From assembly GCF_013410455.1 (NCBI RefSeq), contig NZ_JACCFW010000001.1, forward strand, positions 1 through 64,000: a DNA stretch of 64,000 nucleotides. Reading direction: 5' to 3'. The notes beneath the pieces were generated by a model, which made no database searches, had not been told where the DNA came from, and worked only from the letters and a program-made list of their open reading frames with translations. The first letter of the stretch is position 1; each line of letters opens with the position of its first letter. Source of the stretch: Allobranchiibius huperziae (GTDB lineage: Bacteria > Actinomycetota > Actinomycetes > Actinomycetales > Dermatophilaceae). This document shows, piece by piece, positions 42,143-52,406 of this stretch. The translations under genes were made by a program, and so were the position numbers.

Positions 42143-42553
42143 TCAGGCCAGGCCGAGCTGGGTCATGAGGCCGAGCTCGTCGCTGCTGCCCCACCGTTCG
42201 ACGAGCTTGCCGTCGGCGAACTTGCTGATCTGAACCCCGCGCACCTGGAACGCTTTGCCGGTGGCGTCGTGGCCCTGGAACGGACCGTTGTGGGTGCCGG
42301 TCAGGGTGTAGGCGAACGCCACCTGGTCGTCGTCGGCGACCAGGGTCTCGACCTCGACGTGCAGATCGGGGAACGCGGTCCGCATGTCGGTGAACATCGC
42401 CTTGAAGCCCTCGGGGCCGGTGCCCTGGCCGGGTGCGGGGTCATGGTCGACGGCATCGGGCGCGACGAGCTGGTCGAACGCGTTCAGATTGCCGGTGTTG
42501 ACCGCCTCGCCAAAGGCTTCCTGCGAGGCGATGTTGGTCTTCTTGTCGAACAC
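42143..42553 (-). CDS. SnoaL-like ester cyclase family protein
   Basis: 136 residues, cone-shaped alpha+beta barrel family: FGEAVNTGNLNAFDQLVAPD, VDHDPAPGQGTGPEG, FPDLHVEVETLVADDDQV, GKLVERWGSSDELGL. The His/Asp pair typical of SnoaL cyclases is present, but stand-alone members are usually of unknown substrate. Confidence 0.87.
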   Translation of the reverse strand: MFDKKTNIASQEAFGEAVNTGNLNAFDQLVAPDAVDHDPAPGQGTGPEGFKAMFTDMRTAFPDLHVEVETLVADDDQVAFAYTLTGTHNGPFQGHDATGKAFQVRGVQISKFADGKLVERWGSSDELGLMTQLGLA

Positions 42554-42836
42554 GTGAGTGTCTCCTTGGTGTTGATGCCATGTGGTCCGGGCGCGTCCGC
42601 TACGGCTGCGTTCTGTTCGCTGGAGCGGAGGAGCATCTCGCCGACTGCGACCCGGTCGGGCTAGGGGGCGGCGTCGAGGATTACCGCCGTCATGACAGTA
42701 CCCACCAGCGCCTTCATCGAACCGCGGTCCTTCTGCCCACGTCTTTTCGGCTGCCGCGTTGCTGCCGTAGTCGTCGAGCCGGGGCCCGCTGACGGTGACC
42801 AGCGCGCCGGGACTCGAGCGGGGTAACGTCCTGGAC

Positions 42837-43619
42837 GTGACGTTGAATCATGTTCGACGCGGAAGCGGCGCCCCGTTGTTGCTCGTGCACGGTCTGGGCG
42901 CCGGAGGGCAGTCCTGGGCCCCGATCCTCGACGAATTGGCCGAGCACCGTGAGGTCATCGCCGTCGATCTACCGGGGTTCGGAGAGACGCCACCGCTGAC
43001 CGGCGAGGTGTCGATCGCCACCCTTACCGACTCCGTTGCGGACTTCATCCGCGAGCAAGGGCTGGACGGGATCTCCACCGTCGGCCAGTCCATGGGCGGC
43101 CGACTGGTGCTGGAGCTCGCGCGGCGCGGAGTCGGCGGCGACACCGTGGCGTTGGACCCGGGCGGCTTCTGGAGCGACCGCGAGGTCGCTGTCTTCGGCG
43201 CCACGCTGCGGCCGTCGATCGCGCTGGTCCGAGTGCTGCGGGGCAGGCTGCCATCACTGCTCGGCAGCTCTGCAGGAAGGACTCTTCTGCTGGCGCAATT
43301 GTCGGCTCGGCCATGGGCGCTCTCGCCCGAGACCGTGCTGCCGGACGTGCGCGGGTTGGCCGACTCCCCGTCGACCGGTGCCGCCCTGGACGCCCTGATC
43401 AAGGGGCCCAAGCAACAAGGCGCCCCGGCGGGCACCGTGCCCGGTCGGGTCACGATCGGGTGGGGGCGCCGTGATCTGGTGACCCTGCCGAGCCAGGCCG
43501 CACGCGCTACGGAACTGTTCCCCGACGCCGTGCTGCACTGGTTCGAACGGTGCGGTCACTTCCCACAATGGGACGCGCCCCACGAAGCGGTCCGACTGAT
43601 TCTCGACAGCACCGATTGA
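42837..43619 (+). CDS. Alpha/beta hydrolase
   Basis: 260 residues: oxyanion segment LLLVHGLGAGGQSW, nucleophile Ser in GQSMGGRLV, and His in CGHFPQWDAP. Start GTG 42837 (MTLNHVRRG) is preferred because the hydrolase core begins directly after it; a GTG at 42795 adds 14 residues. Ends 70 bases before the damaged esterase copy. Substrate unknown. Confidence 0.85.
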   Translation: MTLNHVRRGSGAPLLLVHGLGAGGQSWAPILDELAEHREVIAVDLPGFGETPPLTGEVSIATLTDSVADFIREQGLDGISTVGQSMGGRLVLELARRGVGGDTVALDPGGFWSDREVAVFGATLRPSIALVRVLRGRLPSLLGSSAGRTLLLAQLSARPWALSPETVLPDVRGLADSPSTGAALDALIKGPKQQGAPAGTVPGRVTIGWGRRDLVTLPSQAARATELFPDAVLHWFERCGHFPQWDAPHEAVRLILDSTD

Positions 43620-43689
43620 GGTCGGTTCCTCTGCCCGGCCGCCGACAGCACCTTTCGGTTCAGGTCCTGCGCGAACCGATCCGATAGCC

Positions 43690-44334
43690 GGCCAGGTCGT
43701 CACGGAGACCTTCGGGTACGACGGAGGGCGGCAGGTCACGGTGTATCTGCCGCCGGATCCGCCCGAGGCGGTGGTGTTCGCCGGTGACGGGCAGTTGATC
43801 TCGCAGTGGGGCGGATATCTCGAGGCGGCCGATGTGCGGCCCACCATGATTGTCGGCGCGCACCGTACGGCCGATGAGGACGAGATGGTGCGCATCCGTG
43901 AGTACTCGCCGCCATTCGACGAGCGGCGGTTCGCGGCGCACGAGAGGGTCTTCGTCGACGAAATCCGCCGGTGGGTACGGTCGCGCTTCGGCGTTGCGAC
44001 ACCGGCCGATCGCACCGCTGTGAGCGGCGTGTCTGCGAGTGGCGAGTTCTCTATCGCCATGGGGCTGCGTAACCCGGATGTCTACGGTGCGGTGTTCTCC
44101 GCTTCCCCGGGCGCCGGCTACCGCCCGCCCGACGTGATGCCGCCTGTGTTGCCACGCACCTACCTCGTCGCCGGGACACGAGAGCCGTTCTTCCGTGACA
44201 ACGCGATCCGATGGGCGGACGCGCTGCGGGAGGCCGGTGCGGGCGTCGTGATGGTCGAGCGGGTCGGCGGACATGGCGACCCCTTCTGGGCCGAGGAGTT
44301 GCCCCGGATGGTGGCGTGGGCGTTCGGATCCTGA
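43690..44334 (+). pseudogene. Duplicate esterase, start codon lost
   Basis: Nearly the whole esterase (GAC GGA GGG CGG onward to AWAFGS) repeats the gene at 39246. Where the intact copy has internal ATG (DPMAG) this one has ATA (DPIAG), and no ATG, GTG or TTG occurs in frame before GTG at 43741. Use of that GTG would remove the first strand. Nucleophile Ser (SGVSASGEF) and His are intact. Probably a decaying copy. Confidence 0.7.
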
Positions 44335-44356
44335 GCCCGCATGAACGAATCCGGCG

Positions 44357-44875
44357 TCAGCGGGCTGTCGGTGTCGTACGCGTCGGCGGTACGTCGCGGC
44401 GCAGCAGCGGCAGGGCGCGTGCGCTGACGATCGTCGCGAGGACGACGACGGAGGTCGAGCGTCGTACCGCCTCGGACTGGCCGAGCACGAGCAGTGACTG
44501 CTGCAGGTCGTCGTTCGACGCGGCGGCGAGGCGCACCACGACGTCGCCGGTGCCGGTCGTCGAGTACGCCTCCAACACGCCGGGCATCTCCTGCAGCAGC
44601 GCTGCCACCGTGTCGAGGTCGCCCTGGGCGATCTCCAGGGTCACCATCGCCTGCACCGGATAGCCGGCCGCGACCACGTCGAGCTGCGGGCCGTACCCGG
44701 TGACGACCCCCGACGCGCGCAGCTTGTCCATCCTGGCGCCGACGGTGGCGCGAGTGACCCCGACCATCCTGGACAGCTCCAGCACGCCGATGCGCGGATG
44801 CTCGGTCAGCAGCTCCAGCAGGGTGACGTCGAGGTCGTCCAGGAGCGGGCGGGCATCCGGGTGCGCATTCTGCAT
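44357..44875 (-). CDS. Lrp/AsnC-family regulator
   Basis: 172 residues. The helix-turn-helix LLELLTEHPRIGVLELSRMV / VTRATVGARMDKL is followed by the RAM ligand domain (MVTLEIAQGDLDTVAALLQ, VVVRLAAASNDDLQQSL). It faces hppD across 130 bases with a perfect 14-base palindrome, so it likely controls tyrosine/homogentisate catabolism. A C-terminal fragment of a second copy remains at 40444. Confidence 0.9.
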   Translation of the reverse strand: MQNAHPDARPLLDDLDVTLLELLTEHPRIGVLELSRMVGVTRATVGARMDKLRASGVVTGYGPQLDVVAAGYPVQAMVTLEIAQGDLDTVAALLQEMPGVLEAYSTTGTGDVVVRLAAASNDDLQQSLLVLGQSEAVRRSTSVVVLATIVSARALPLLRRDVPPTRTTPTAR

Positions 44876-44899
44876 AGTGAGAGTATGTGAGCAGCGCGC

Positions 44900-44913
44900 C
44901 GATTGCGCAATCG
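44900..44913. promoter_or_regulatory. Candidate Lrp/AsnC operator upstream of hppD
   Basis: Perfect palindrome CGATTGCGCAATCG, 24 bases upstream of the Lrp start and 92 bases upstream of hppD. The TTGCGCAA core is typical of Lrp/AsnC sites. Confidence 0.5.
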
Positions 44914-44972
44914 AGACAGCCGAGAGAGCCTGACTTGCGCACCGACGGTGACGGGCGGTGGAATGGCTGTGA

Positions 44973-46211
<1,239 letters not shown>

Positions 46212-46233
46212 TCGCCCGCGGACCGGAGGAGAC

Positions 46234-47439
46234 ATGGCCCACTACCGCGCGGCGGGCTCGATCCCGCCCAAGCGCCACACCCAGCACCGGGCACCCGACG
46301 GGAGCCTCTACCGCGAGGAGTTGATGGGCGAGGAGGGGTTCAGCTCCGACTCGAGCCTGCTCTACCACGCGGGAGTGCCGTCGTCCCTGGTCGACGTGCG
46401 TGCCTGGGAGCTGCCGGATCAGAGCACGACGCCCAACCAGCCGCTGCTGCCCCGGCACCTGAAGCTGCATGACCTCTTCCCCGGTGACGGCTGGCGGTCA
46501 TTGGACGCGGTGACCGGTCGCCGGCTGGTGCTCGGCAACGGCGACGTCCGGATCAGCTACGCCGTGGTGGGGAAGACCTCTCCGCTCTACCGCAACGCGG
46601 TCGGCGACGAGTGCGTGTTCGTCGAGGCCGGCACCGCCGTGGTGGAGACGGTGTTCGGCGACCTCACGGTCGGACCGGGCGACTACGTGCTGCTCCCGCG
46701 GTCGACCACCCACCGGTGGGTGCCGACCGGTGACGGCCCGCTGCGGCTGTACGCGATCGAGGCGAACGGGCACATCGGTCCGCCGAAGCGGTATCTGTCG
46801 AAGTTCGGTCAGTTCCTGGAGCACTCGCCCTACTGCGAGCGCGACCTGCGTCCGCCGACCGAGCCCCGGGTCGTGGAGGAGACCGACGTCGAGGTCTACC
46901 TCAAGCACCGCGGCGACGGTCCGGGCGGGCTGGCGGGCACCGTGCACGTCGTACCCCAGCACCCGTTCGACGTGGTCGGCTGGGACGGCTGCCTCTACCC
47001 GTACGCGTTCAACGTCGCCGACTTCGAGCCGATCACCGGTCGGGTGCACCAGCCGCCGCCGGTGCACCAGGTCTTCGAAGGCTCGGGGTTCGTGATCTGC
47101 AACTTCGTGCCGCGCAAGGTCGACTACCACCCGCTGTCGATCCCGGTGCCGTACTACCACTCCAACGTCGACAGCGACGAGATCATGTTCTACGTCGACG
47201 GCGACTACGAGGCCCGCAAGGGCAGCGGCATCGGCAAGGGTTCGATCAGCGTGCACCCGGGCGGGCACAGCCACGGCCCGCAGCCGAGCGCCATCGAGGG
47301 CAGCCTCGGCGTCGAGTACTTCGACGAGTTGGCCGTCATGGTTGACACCTTCCGGCCGCTCGCGCTCGGCGAGGGCGGCACCGCATCCGACGACGGCGCG
47401 TACGCGTGGTCCTGGTCCGGGCGCGGACCCAGGGGATGA
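46234..47439 (+). CDS. hmgA: Homogentisate 1,2-dioxygenase
   Basis: 401 residues, cupin-fold iron dioxygenase that opens homogentisate to maleylacetoacetate. Motifs: RAAGSIPPKRHTQHR start, PVPYYHSNVDSDEIMFYVDG with His and Glu iron ligands, and HPGGHSHGPQP with the third His. ATG 46234 follows GGAGGAGACA. Overlaps fahA by ATGA. A maleylacetoacetate isomerase gene is not visible in the window. Confidence 0.95.
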   Translation: MAHYRAAGSIPPKRHTQHRAPDGSLYREELMGEEGFSSDSSLLYHAGVPSSLVDVRAWELPDQSTTPNQPLLPRHLKLHDLFPGDGWRSLDAVTGRRLVLGNGDVRISYAVVGKTSPLYRNAVGDECVFVEAGTAVVETVFGDLTVGPGDYVLLPRSTTHRWVPTGDGPLRLYAIEANGHIGPPKRYLSKFGQFLEHSPYCERDLRPPTEPRVVEETDVEVYLKHRGDGPGGLAGTVHVVPQHPFDVVGWDGCLYPYAFNVADFEPITGRVHQPPPVHQVFEGSGFVICNFVPRKVDYHPLSIPVPYYHSNVDSDEIMFYVDGDYEARKGSGIGKGSISVHPGGHSHGPQPSAIEGSLGVEYFDELAVMVDTFRPLALGEGGTASDDGAYAWSWSGRGPRG

Positions 47440-48632
47440 CGTCCTTCGGTCTGCGCACTCTGCCGTACGGCTCTTTCAGCACCGCCCAGGACCCTCGACC
47501 GCGGGTCGGCGTAGCAGTCGCGAATCAGGTGCTCGATGTGAGCGCGGCGTCGGCCCAGCTGTTGCCGGCGTACGCCGAGGTCTTCGCGTCGGGCACGCTC
47601 GACGCGTTGCTCGCGGGCGGGCCGGACGTCTGGGCGACGGTGCGGTCCGCGGTCGAGAGCTGGGTGCACGACGCACGTGCGCGGGCGGTCCTGCACGCGC
47701 ACTTCCACGCGGCCGACGCCGTGCGGATGCTGGCGCCGTTCACGGTCGCCGACTACGTCGACTTCTATGCCAGCGAGCCGCACGCGACCGCTGTCGGGCG
47801 CATCTTCCGCCCGGACGGCGATGCCCTCACCCCGAACTGGAAGCACCTGCCGATCGGCTACCACGGGCGGGCGGGCACCGTCGTGCCGTCAGGCACCCCG
47901 ATCGTGCGGCCGCGCGGGCAGCGGCGTACGCCGGAGGGTGAGGTGGTCTTCGGGCCCTCGACCCGCCTGGACATCGAGGCGGAGGTGGGCTTCGTCGTCG
48001 GCACGCCGTCGACGCTGGGGGAGCCCGTCGGGCTCGACGATTTCGACCAGCACGTCTTCGGGATCGTGCTGGTCAACGACTGGTCTGCCCGCGACCTGCA
48101 GGCTTGGGAGTACGTGCCGCTCGGGCCGTTCCTCGGCAAGTCGTTCGCGACGTCCATCTCGCCGTGGGTCGTCCCGCTGGCCGCGCTGGAGCACGCCCGC
48201 GTCGCCCCGCCCGTGCGCGACGTGCCGCTGCTGCCCTACCTCGAGGACGGCGGCATGCCGCCGTGGGGTCTGGACCTGCAACTGCAGGTGCGGCTGAACG
48301 GCGAGGTCATCAGCGAGCCGCCGTATGCCGGGATGTACTGGACGCCCGCGCAGATGCTCGCGCACCTCAGCGTCAACGGCGCATCGATACGCAGCGGCGA
48401 CCTCTACGCGTCCGGCACGGTGAGCGGCCCGAGGCAGAAGCAGGCCGGGTCGATGCTGGAGCTCTCGAACGGCGGCCGCGAGCCGTTCCCGTTGCAGGAC
48501 GGGACGACGCGCTCGTTCCTGCAGGACGGCGACGAGGTCGTGATCAGCGCGACCGCGCCGGGCGCGGAAGGCACCCGCATCTCACTGGGCGAGGTCCGCG
48601 GCGTCGTGCACCCCAGCCGGCCGTCGACGTAA
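47436..48632 (+). CDS. fahA: Fumarylacetoacetase
   Basis: 398 residues. The short SH3-like N-terminal domain is followed by the FAH fold: LPIGYHGRAGTVVPSGTPI, DIEAEVGFVVG (Glu metal ligands), VLVNDWSARDLQAWEYVPLG, and SGTVSGPRQKQAGSMLE. Splits fumarylacetoacetate to fumarate and acetoacetate, closing the pathway begun by hppD. Start ATG 47436 overlaps the hmgA stop; a longer frame from 47406 is rejected. Confidence 0.93.
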   Translation: MTSFGLRTLPYGSFSTAQDPRPRVGVAVANQVLDVSAASAQLLPAYAEVFASGTLDALLAGGPDVWATVRSAVESWVHDARARAVLHAHFHAADAVRMLAPFTVADYVDFYASEPHATAVGRIFRPDGDALTPNWKHLPIGYHGRAGTVVPSGTPIVRPRGQRRTPEGEVVFGPSTRLDIEAEVGFVVGTPSTLGEPVGLDDFDQHVFGIVLVNDWSARDLQAWEYVPLGPFLGKSFATSISPWVVPLAALEHARVAPPVRDVPLLPYLEDGGMPPWGLDLQLQVRLNGEVISEPPYAGMYWTPAQMLAHLSVNGASIRSGDLYASGTVSGPRQKQAGSMLELSNGGREPFPLQDGTTRSFLQDGDEVVISATAPGAEGTRISLGEVRGVVHPSRPST

Positions 48633-48667
48633 CGCGCCATCCCGGTGGCGGGCCGTGTCGGGTCCGT

Positions 48668-49762
48668 TCAGAGCGCGCGGCGCTGGGCGACCAGCGGGCA
48701 CAGGAACGGGTCGGACCCGCGGACGCCGACGGTGTTGAGGTGCCCGACGACCTGCCGGTACGCCGTCCACAGATCGGTCTGGGTGTAGGGGATGCCCTCG
48801 GCGGCGCAGTGCGCGGCCACCAGCGGCTGGATCTTGCGCAGGTGCGGGCGGGCGATCGAGGGGAAGAGGTGGTGCTCGATCTGGTAGTTCAACCCACCCA
48901 TCGCGATCGAGACCGCGGGCCCGCCCCGGATGTTGCGGCTGACCAGCACCTGACGCTGCAGGAAGTCCAGCTTCAGCCGGGCGGACACCAGCGGCATCCC
49001 GATGTGGTTCGGCGCGAACGAGGCGCCCATGTAGACACCGAAGACGGCCAGCTGCAGCGCCAGGCAGGCGAGCGCCTTACCGGGCGACAGCACCCAGAAG
49101 AACAGCGCGGGCAGCACGGGCAGGCGCACCGCCAGGAACGCCACCTCCATCCAGCGTCGTTCGATCTTCTCGCGGGAGGCCACCCGGCGGATGCCGCTCC
49201 AGTGCAGGGACAGCCCCTCGAGCAGGGTGAGGGGGAAGAAGTACCAGCCCTGGTGGTCGAGCAGCCAGCGCACCGCACGAGGGCGCGGGCGGGTGGCCGC
49301 CTCGGGAGTGAGGGCCAGCGCGCCGATGGCCAGATCGGGGTCGTAGCCCTCCTTGTTGGGGTTGGCGTGGTGCCGGTTGTGCTTGCCGCGCCACCAGCCG
49401 TGGCTGATCCCAACGAGCAGGTCGGCCACGATGAGACTGACCCAGTCGTTCCACCGGCCCGACTTGAAGATCTGCCGGTGCGCCGCGTCGTGGCCGAGGA
49501 AGGCGATCTGGGTGAGGATCACGGCCAGCACGGCGGCCCAGGCCAGCTGCCACCAGCTGTCGCCGGTCCAGATGAACGCGGCGACCCATCCGGCCAGCAC
49601 GAGCACAGCGCCGACCAGCTTGCTCCAGTAGTAGCCGTACCGGCGGCGCATCAGCCCCAGATCGGTGACCTGGCGGGCCAGCGCGGTGAACGAGCTGGTG
49701 GGGTTCGCGCTCGCGGCCCTGGGCGGGGGCAACGTGCTGGCGCTGGTGGGTGTGCCGGCCAT
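48668..49762 (-). CDS. Fatty acid desaturase
   Basis: 364 residues (382 if the ATG at 49816 is used; GGAAAG precedes 49762). Four-helix membrane core with histidine boxes GHDAAHRQIF, GKHNRHHANPN and YQIEHHLFPSI, the first being HxxxH. It belongs to the acyl-lipid/DesA-type desaturases and is not accompanied by a reductase gene here. Second desaturase of the window, distinct from the DesA3-like gene at 5482. Confidence 0.9.
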   Translation of the reverse strand: MAGTPTSASTLPPPRAASANPTSSFTALARQVTDLGLMRRRYGYYWSKLVGAVLVLAGWVAAFIWTGDSWWQLAWAAVLAVILTQIAFLGHDAAHRQIFKSGRWNDWVSLIVADLLVGISHGWWRGKHNRHHANPNKEGYDPDLAIGALALTPEAATRPRPRAVRWLLDHQGWYFFPLTLLEGLSLHWSGIRRVASREKIERRWMEVAFLAVRLPVLPALFFWVLSPGKALACLALQLAVFGVYMGASFAPNHIGMPLVSARLKLDFLQRQVLVSRNIRGGPAVSIAMGGLNYQIEHHLFPSIARPHLRKIQPLVAAHCAAEGIPYTQTDLWTAYRQVVGHLNTVGVRGSDPFLCPLVAQRRAL

Positions 49763-50084
49763 GGTCGTGACTTTCCGGGGCCGGCTGGGAGCGCGGCGAC
49801 CCTTGCGTAAAGCCATGTCGGGCCGGTGTCGCTGGGTTCAGCGAGGGAGATGGCGACCGTAGAGGACCACGCAGATCGTGCTGTGATGACAGGGAGATCC
49901 GGGTCCGGGGAGGCGCCCACTGAGCATCGATCCTACCCGAATGAGAGCTGCGTCACGTACGGCGGTCGGCGCCCTCACGGGAGCCGGAATATCGTTCGCG
50001 CGGGCGGCGATTGCGATGACACCGTCGTCGTACGACGAGTGAGCCCACGGCCGGCGTGCGGGGCACGCACACTGGCGGGAGCGG
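49763..50084. other. Gene-free interval between desaturase and YitT
   Basis: About 320 bases without a coding frame I can support. It holds the desaturase promoter side, the palindrome TCGTCGTACGACGA at 50025-50038, and a GCGTGC-GGG-GCACGC stem at 50054-50068 that could terminate the minus-strand YitT transcript. Confidence 0.4.
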
Positions 50085-50753
50085 TCAGATCGCGAGGTAG
50101 CGACCGGGGCGGTGGTTGATCGCCAGCACCAGGTTGAGCAGCACAGCGCCCGCGACGGACAGCGCCACGATGTGCGCGGGCACGACGGTCAGCGCGAGCA
50201 GGATGATGCACAGGTCGGAGGTCATCTGCACCCATCCGGCCTGCACACCGAAGCGCTCCTGCACGATCAGCGCGACCGTGTTGAGACCGCCGACGCTGGA
50301 GTCGTGCCGGAAGAGGATGAGCATCCCGATGCCGGCCAGCAGGTTGCCGAGCAGCACGGCGTACACCGGGTTCAGGTGCGAGGTCGAGATGGCGTACGGC
50401 TGCAGGGCCGTCAGTGCCGACACGGCGGCGACGGCGATCAGGGTGCGCGCGGTGAAGCTGCGACCCTTCTTGAAGTAGGCCAGCACCAGGAAGGGCAGGT
50501 TGACCACGAAGTAGACGCCGCCGAACGCCAGGTGGGTGGCGTAGCTGAGCAGCAGGGCGATCCCGGCCGTGCCGCCGGTCACCGCATGCCCCGACCTCAG
50601 CAGGCAGAGCCCGAGCGACACCACGATCGCACCGGTGGCCATCCCGAAGACGTCCTCGAACGCCGTGTGCGGCTGCCCGACGGCAGCCTGCGGTTCCGCC
50701 CGCGCGGGTGCGGTGGTCGGGGCGGGCGGGGTGGCGGTCAGCACGCCGGTCAC
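50085..50753 (-). CDS. YitT-family membrane protein
   Basis: 222 residues. After a Pro/Ala-rich N-terminus come about five or six helices: MATGAIVVSLGLCLLRSG, GTAGIALLLSYATHLAFGGVY, FLVLAYFKKGRSFTARTLI, LLAGIGMLILFRHDSSVGGLN. This is the YitT/DUF161-type core without the cytosolic DUF2179 tail. Start is GTG at 50753, with GGAGA just upstream. Function unknown. Confidence 0.82.
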   Translation of the reverse strand: MTGVLTATPPAPTTAPARAEPQAAVGQPHTAFEDVFGMATGAIVVSLGLCLLRSGHAVTGGTAGIALLLSYATHLAFGGVYFVVNLPFLVLAYFKKGRSFTARTLIAVAAVSALTALQPYAISTSHLNPVYAVLLGNLLAGIGMLILFRHDSSVGGLNTVALIVQERFGVQAGWVQMTSDLCIILLALTVVPAHIVALSVAGAVLLNLVLAINHRPGRYLAI

Positions 50754-50931
50754 GTCAGGTCTCCTACACACTGGCCGACCACGCAGGTCGTGGCCGCGAT
50801 TCGGCAGAGTCGCAGCTCCGACCGGCGCAGCCGGCAGAAAAACAAGGGGGGTGATGCGCACACGATGAGGCACCCACGGCACGCCGCGCAACTCGGCGCG
50901 TTCGCCCATGTTCGTGGGTGAGGATGGCGGC

Positions 50932-51756
50932 ATGACGAGCGAGCGGCGGGGTGCCCGCGCGACGATCGCCGCACTGTGGCGTGGGCCACTCCAGGTGCCG
51001 GCCACTCCCTACCCACCCCGCACGCTGGTGACCGAGACGGCGTACCTGCTGCTGCTCAGTCTGGGGGCCTCGGCGATCTACTCGATCCTGTCGATCATCA
51101 AGTCCTTGCAGAGCACCGTGTCGCTCGGTCACCAGACCTCGACGCTCAACGCCTCGCAGGCGCAGCAGTCCTGGCTCGACCTCGCCTACCAGGTCGTCGG
51201 CATCGGCCTCGGCGTCGTGCCGGCACTGCTCGCGATCCACCTCATCGGGCGCGAGATACGTTCCGGCAGAGCGTATTTCGGTCTGGACCGCACCCGACTG
51301 CCTAGCGATCTCGGACTGGGTGCGCTGCTCGCCGCCTGCATCGGCATCCCCGGCCTGGTGCTGTACGTCGTGGCGCGCGACCTCGGTGCCAACACCACCG
51401 TGGTCGCTTCGGCACTGGGCGAGCACTGGTGGACCGTGCCGGTCCTGATCGCCTCGGCCATCCAGAACGCGGTGCTCGAGGAAGTGGTGATGGTGGGCTA
51501 TCTCTTCACCCGGTGGACCCAGGCCGGCGGGCGGCTGTGGGTCGTCGTGGTGGGCTCCGCACTGATCCGCGGCAGCTACCACCTCTACCAGGGCTTCGGG
51601 GGTTTCGTCGGCAACATCGTGATGGGTCTCATACTCGGCACCGTCTATCTGAGGACCCGTCGGGTACTGCCGCTGATCATCACCCACTCCATCCTGGATA
51701 TCGTCTCGTTCGTGGGTTATTCGTTGCTGCACGACCACATCGGCTGGCTCCGGTGA
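50932..51756 (+). CDS. CPBP-family intramembrane protease-like protein
   Basis: 274 residues with about seven helices. CPBP-type motifs: VLEEVVMVGYLF (the EExxxR motif with the Arg replaced by Val), SYHLYQGFGGFVGN and THSILDIVSF. Without the Arg, protease activity is uncertain. First gene of a three-gene operon with an ABC ATPase (GTGA overlap) and a multi-helix membrane protein. Confidence 0.82.
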   Translation: MTSERRGARATIAALWRGPLQVPATPYPPRTLVTETAYLLLLSLGASAIYSILSIIKSLQSTVSLGHQTSTLNASQAQQSWLDLAYQVVGIGLGVVPALLAIHLIGREIRSGRAYFGLDRTRLPSDLGLGALLAACIGIPGLVLYVVARDLGANTTVVASALGEHWWTVPVLIASAIQNAVLEEVVMVGYLFTRWTQAGGRLWVVVVGSALIRGSYHLYQGFGGFVGNIVMGLILGTVYLRTRRVLPLIITHSILDIVSFVGYSLLHDHIGWLR

Positions 51757-52406
51757 CGGCGGGCACTGCTTTCCAGGAACTCGTCGCCGACGGCGTCACC
51801 GCGAGTGTCGACGGAGTGAGCATGCTCCCGGAGACCTCCCTGACGGTGCGGCCGGGGGAGAACGTCGTCATCACCGGCCCCAACGGCGCCGGCAAGACGA
51901 CGTTCCTGCGCATCCTGACGGGCAACATGCTGCCGACCGCGGGCACGATCACCCTGGACGGCACCCGCGTCGACGAGCGGGACCGCACCATCCGCCGGGT
52001 CATCGCGCCGCTCATCGGGCCGATCGCGGGCTACCGCGACCTCACCGTGGGCGACCACCTGATCCTGGTCGACCAGACCTGGGGCGGCGACCGCGCCGGG
52101 GCCGCCGAACGCATCATCGCGATCCTCGAACGCCTCGACATCTACGACTTCCGGGACCGCTACCTGTCCCAGCTGTCTTCCGGGCAGCGCCAGCTGGTGG
52201 AGTTGTCGATCGTGCTGCTGCGACCGAGCGCGCTGTTGGTGCTCGACGAACCCGAGCAGCGCCTGGACACCGGTCGGCGCGAGCTGTTGTCGGACGTGCT
52301 GCGCGAGCGGGTCGATGCCGCGTCCTCCGTCGTCTGGGTGTGCCACGACCAGGAGCTGGCCGAGCGCACCGCGACCCGCATCGAACGCTTCCCCCAGCAC
52401 TCGTGA
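51753..52406 (+). CDS. ABC transporter ATP-binding protein
   Basis: 217 residues: Walker A GPNGAGKTTF, signature LSSGQRQLVEL, Walker B LLVLDEPEQRLD, H-loop in CHDQEL. Single ATPase domain; partner is the membrane protein encoded next (GTGA overlap at 52403). The Asp-Glu in the Walker B position is followed by PEQR rather than a typical P-x-x-x-L, consistent with a small exporter subgroup. Confidence 0.9.
   Translation: MTAGTAFQELVADGVTASVDGVSMLPETSLTVRPGENVVITGPNGAGKTTFLRILTGNMLPTAGTITLDGTRVDERDRTIRRVIAPLIGPIAGYRDLTVGDHLILVDQTWGGDRAGAAERIIAILERLDIYDFRDRYLSQLSSGQRQLVELSIVLLRPSALLVLDEPEQRLDTGRRELLSDVLRERVDAASSVVWVCHDQELAERTATRIERFPQHS

Noticed and set aside
48104-49810. 568-codon plus-strand frame
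   Set aside because: Starts inside fahA in another frame and runs antisense to the desaturase; its composition is that of a shadow frame.
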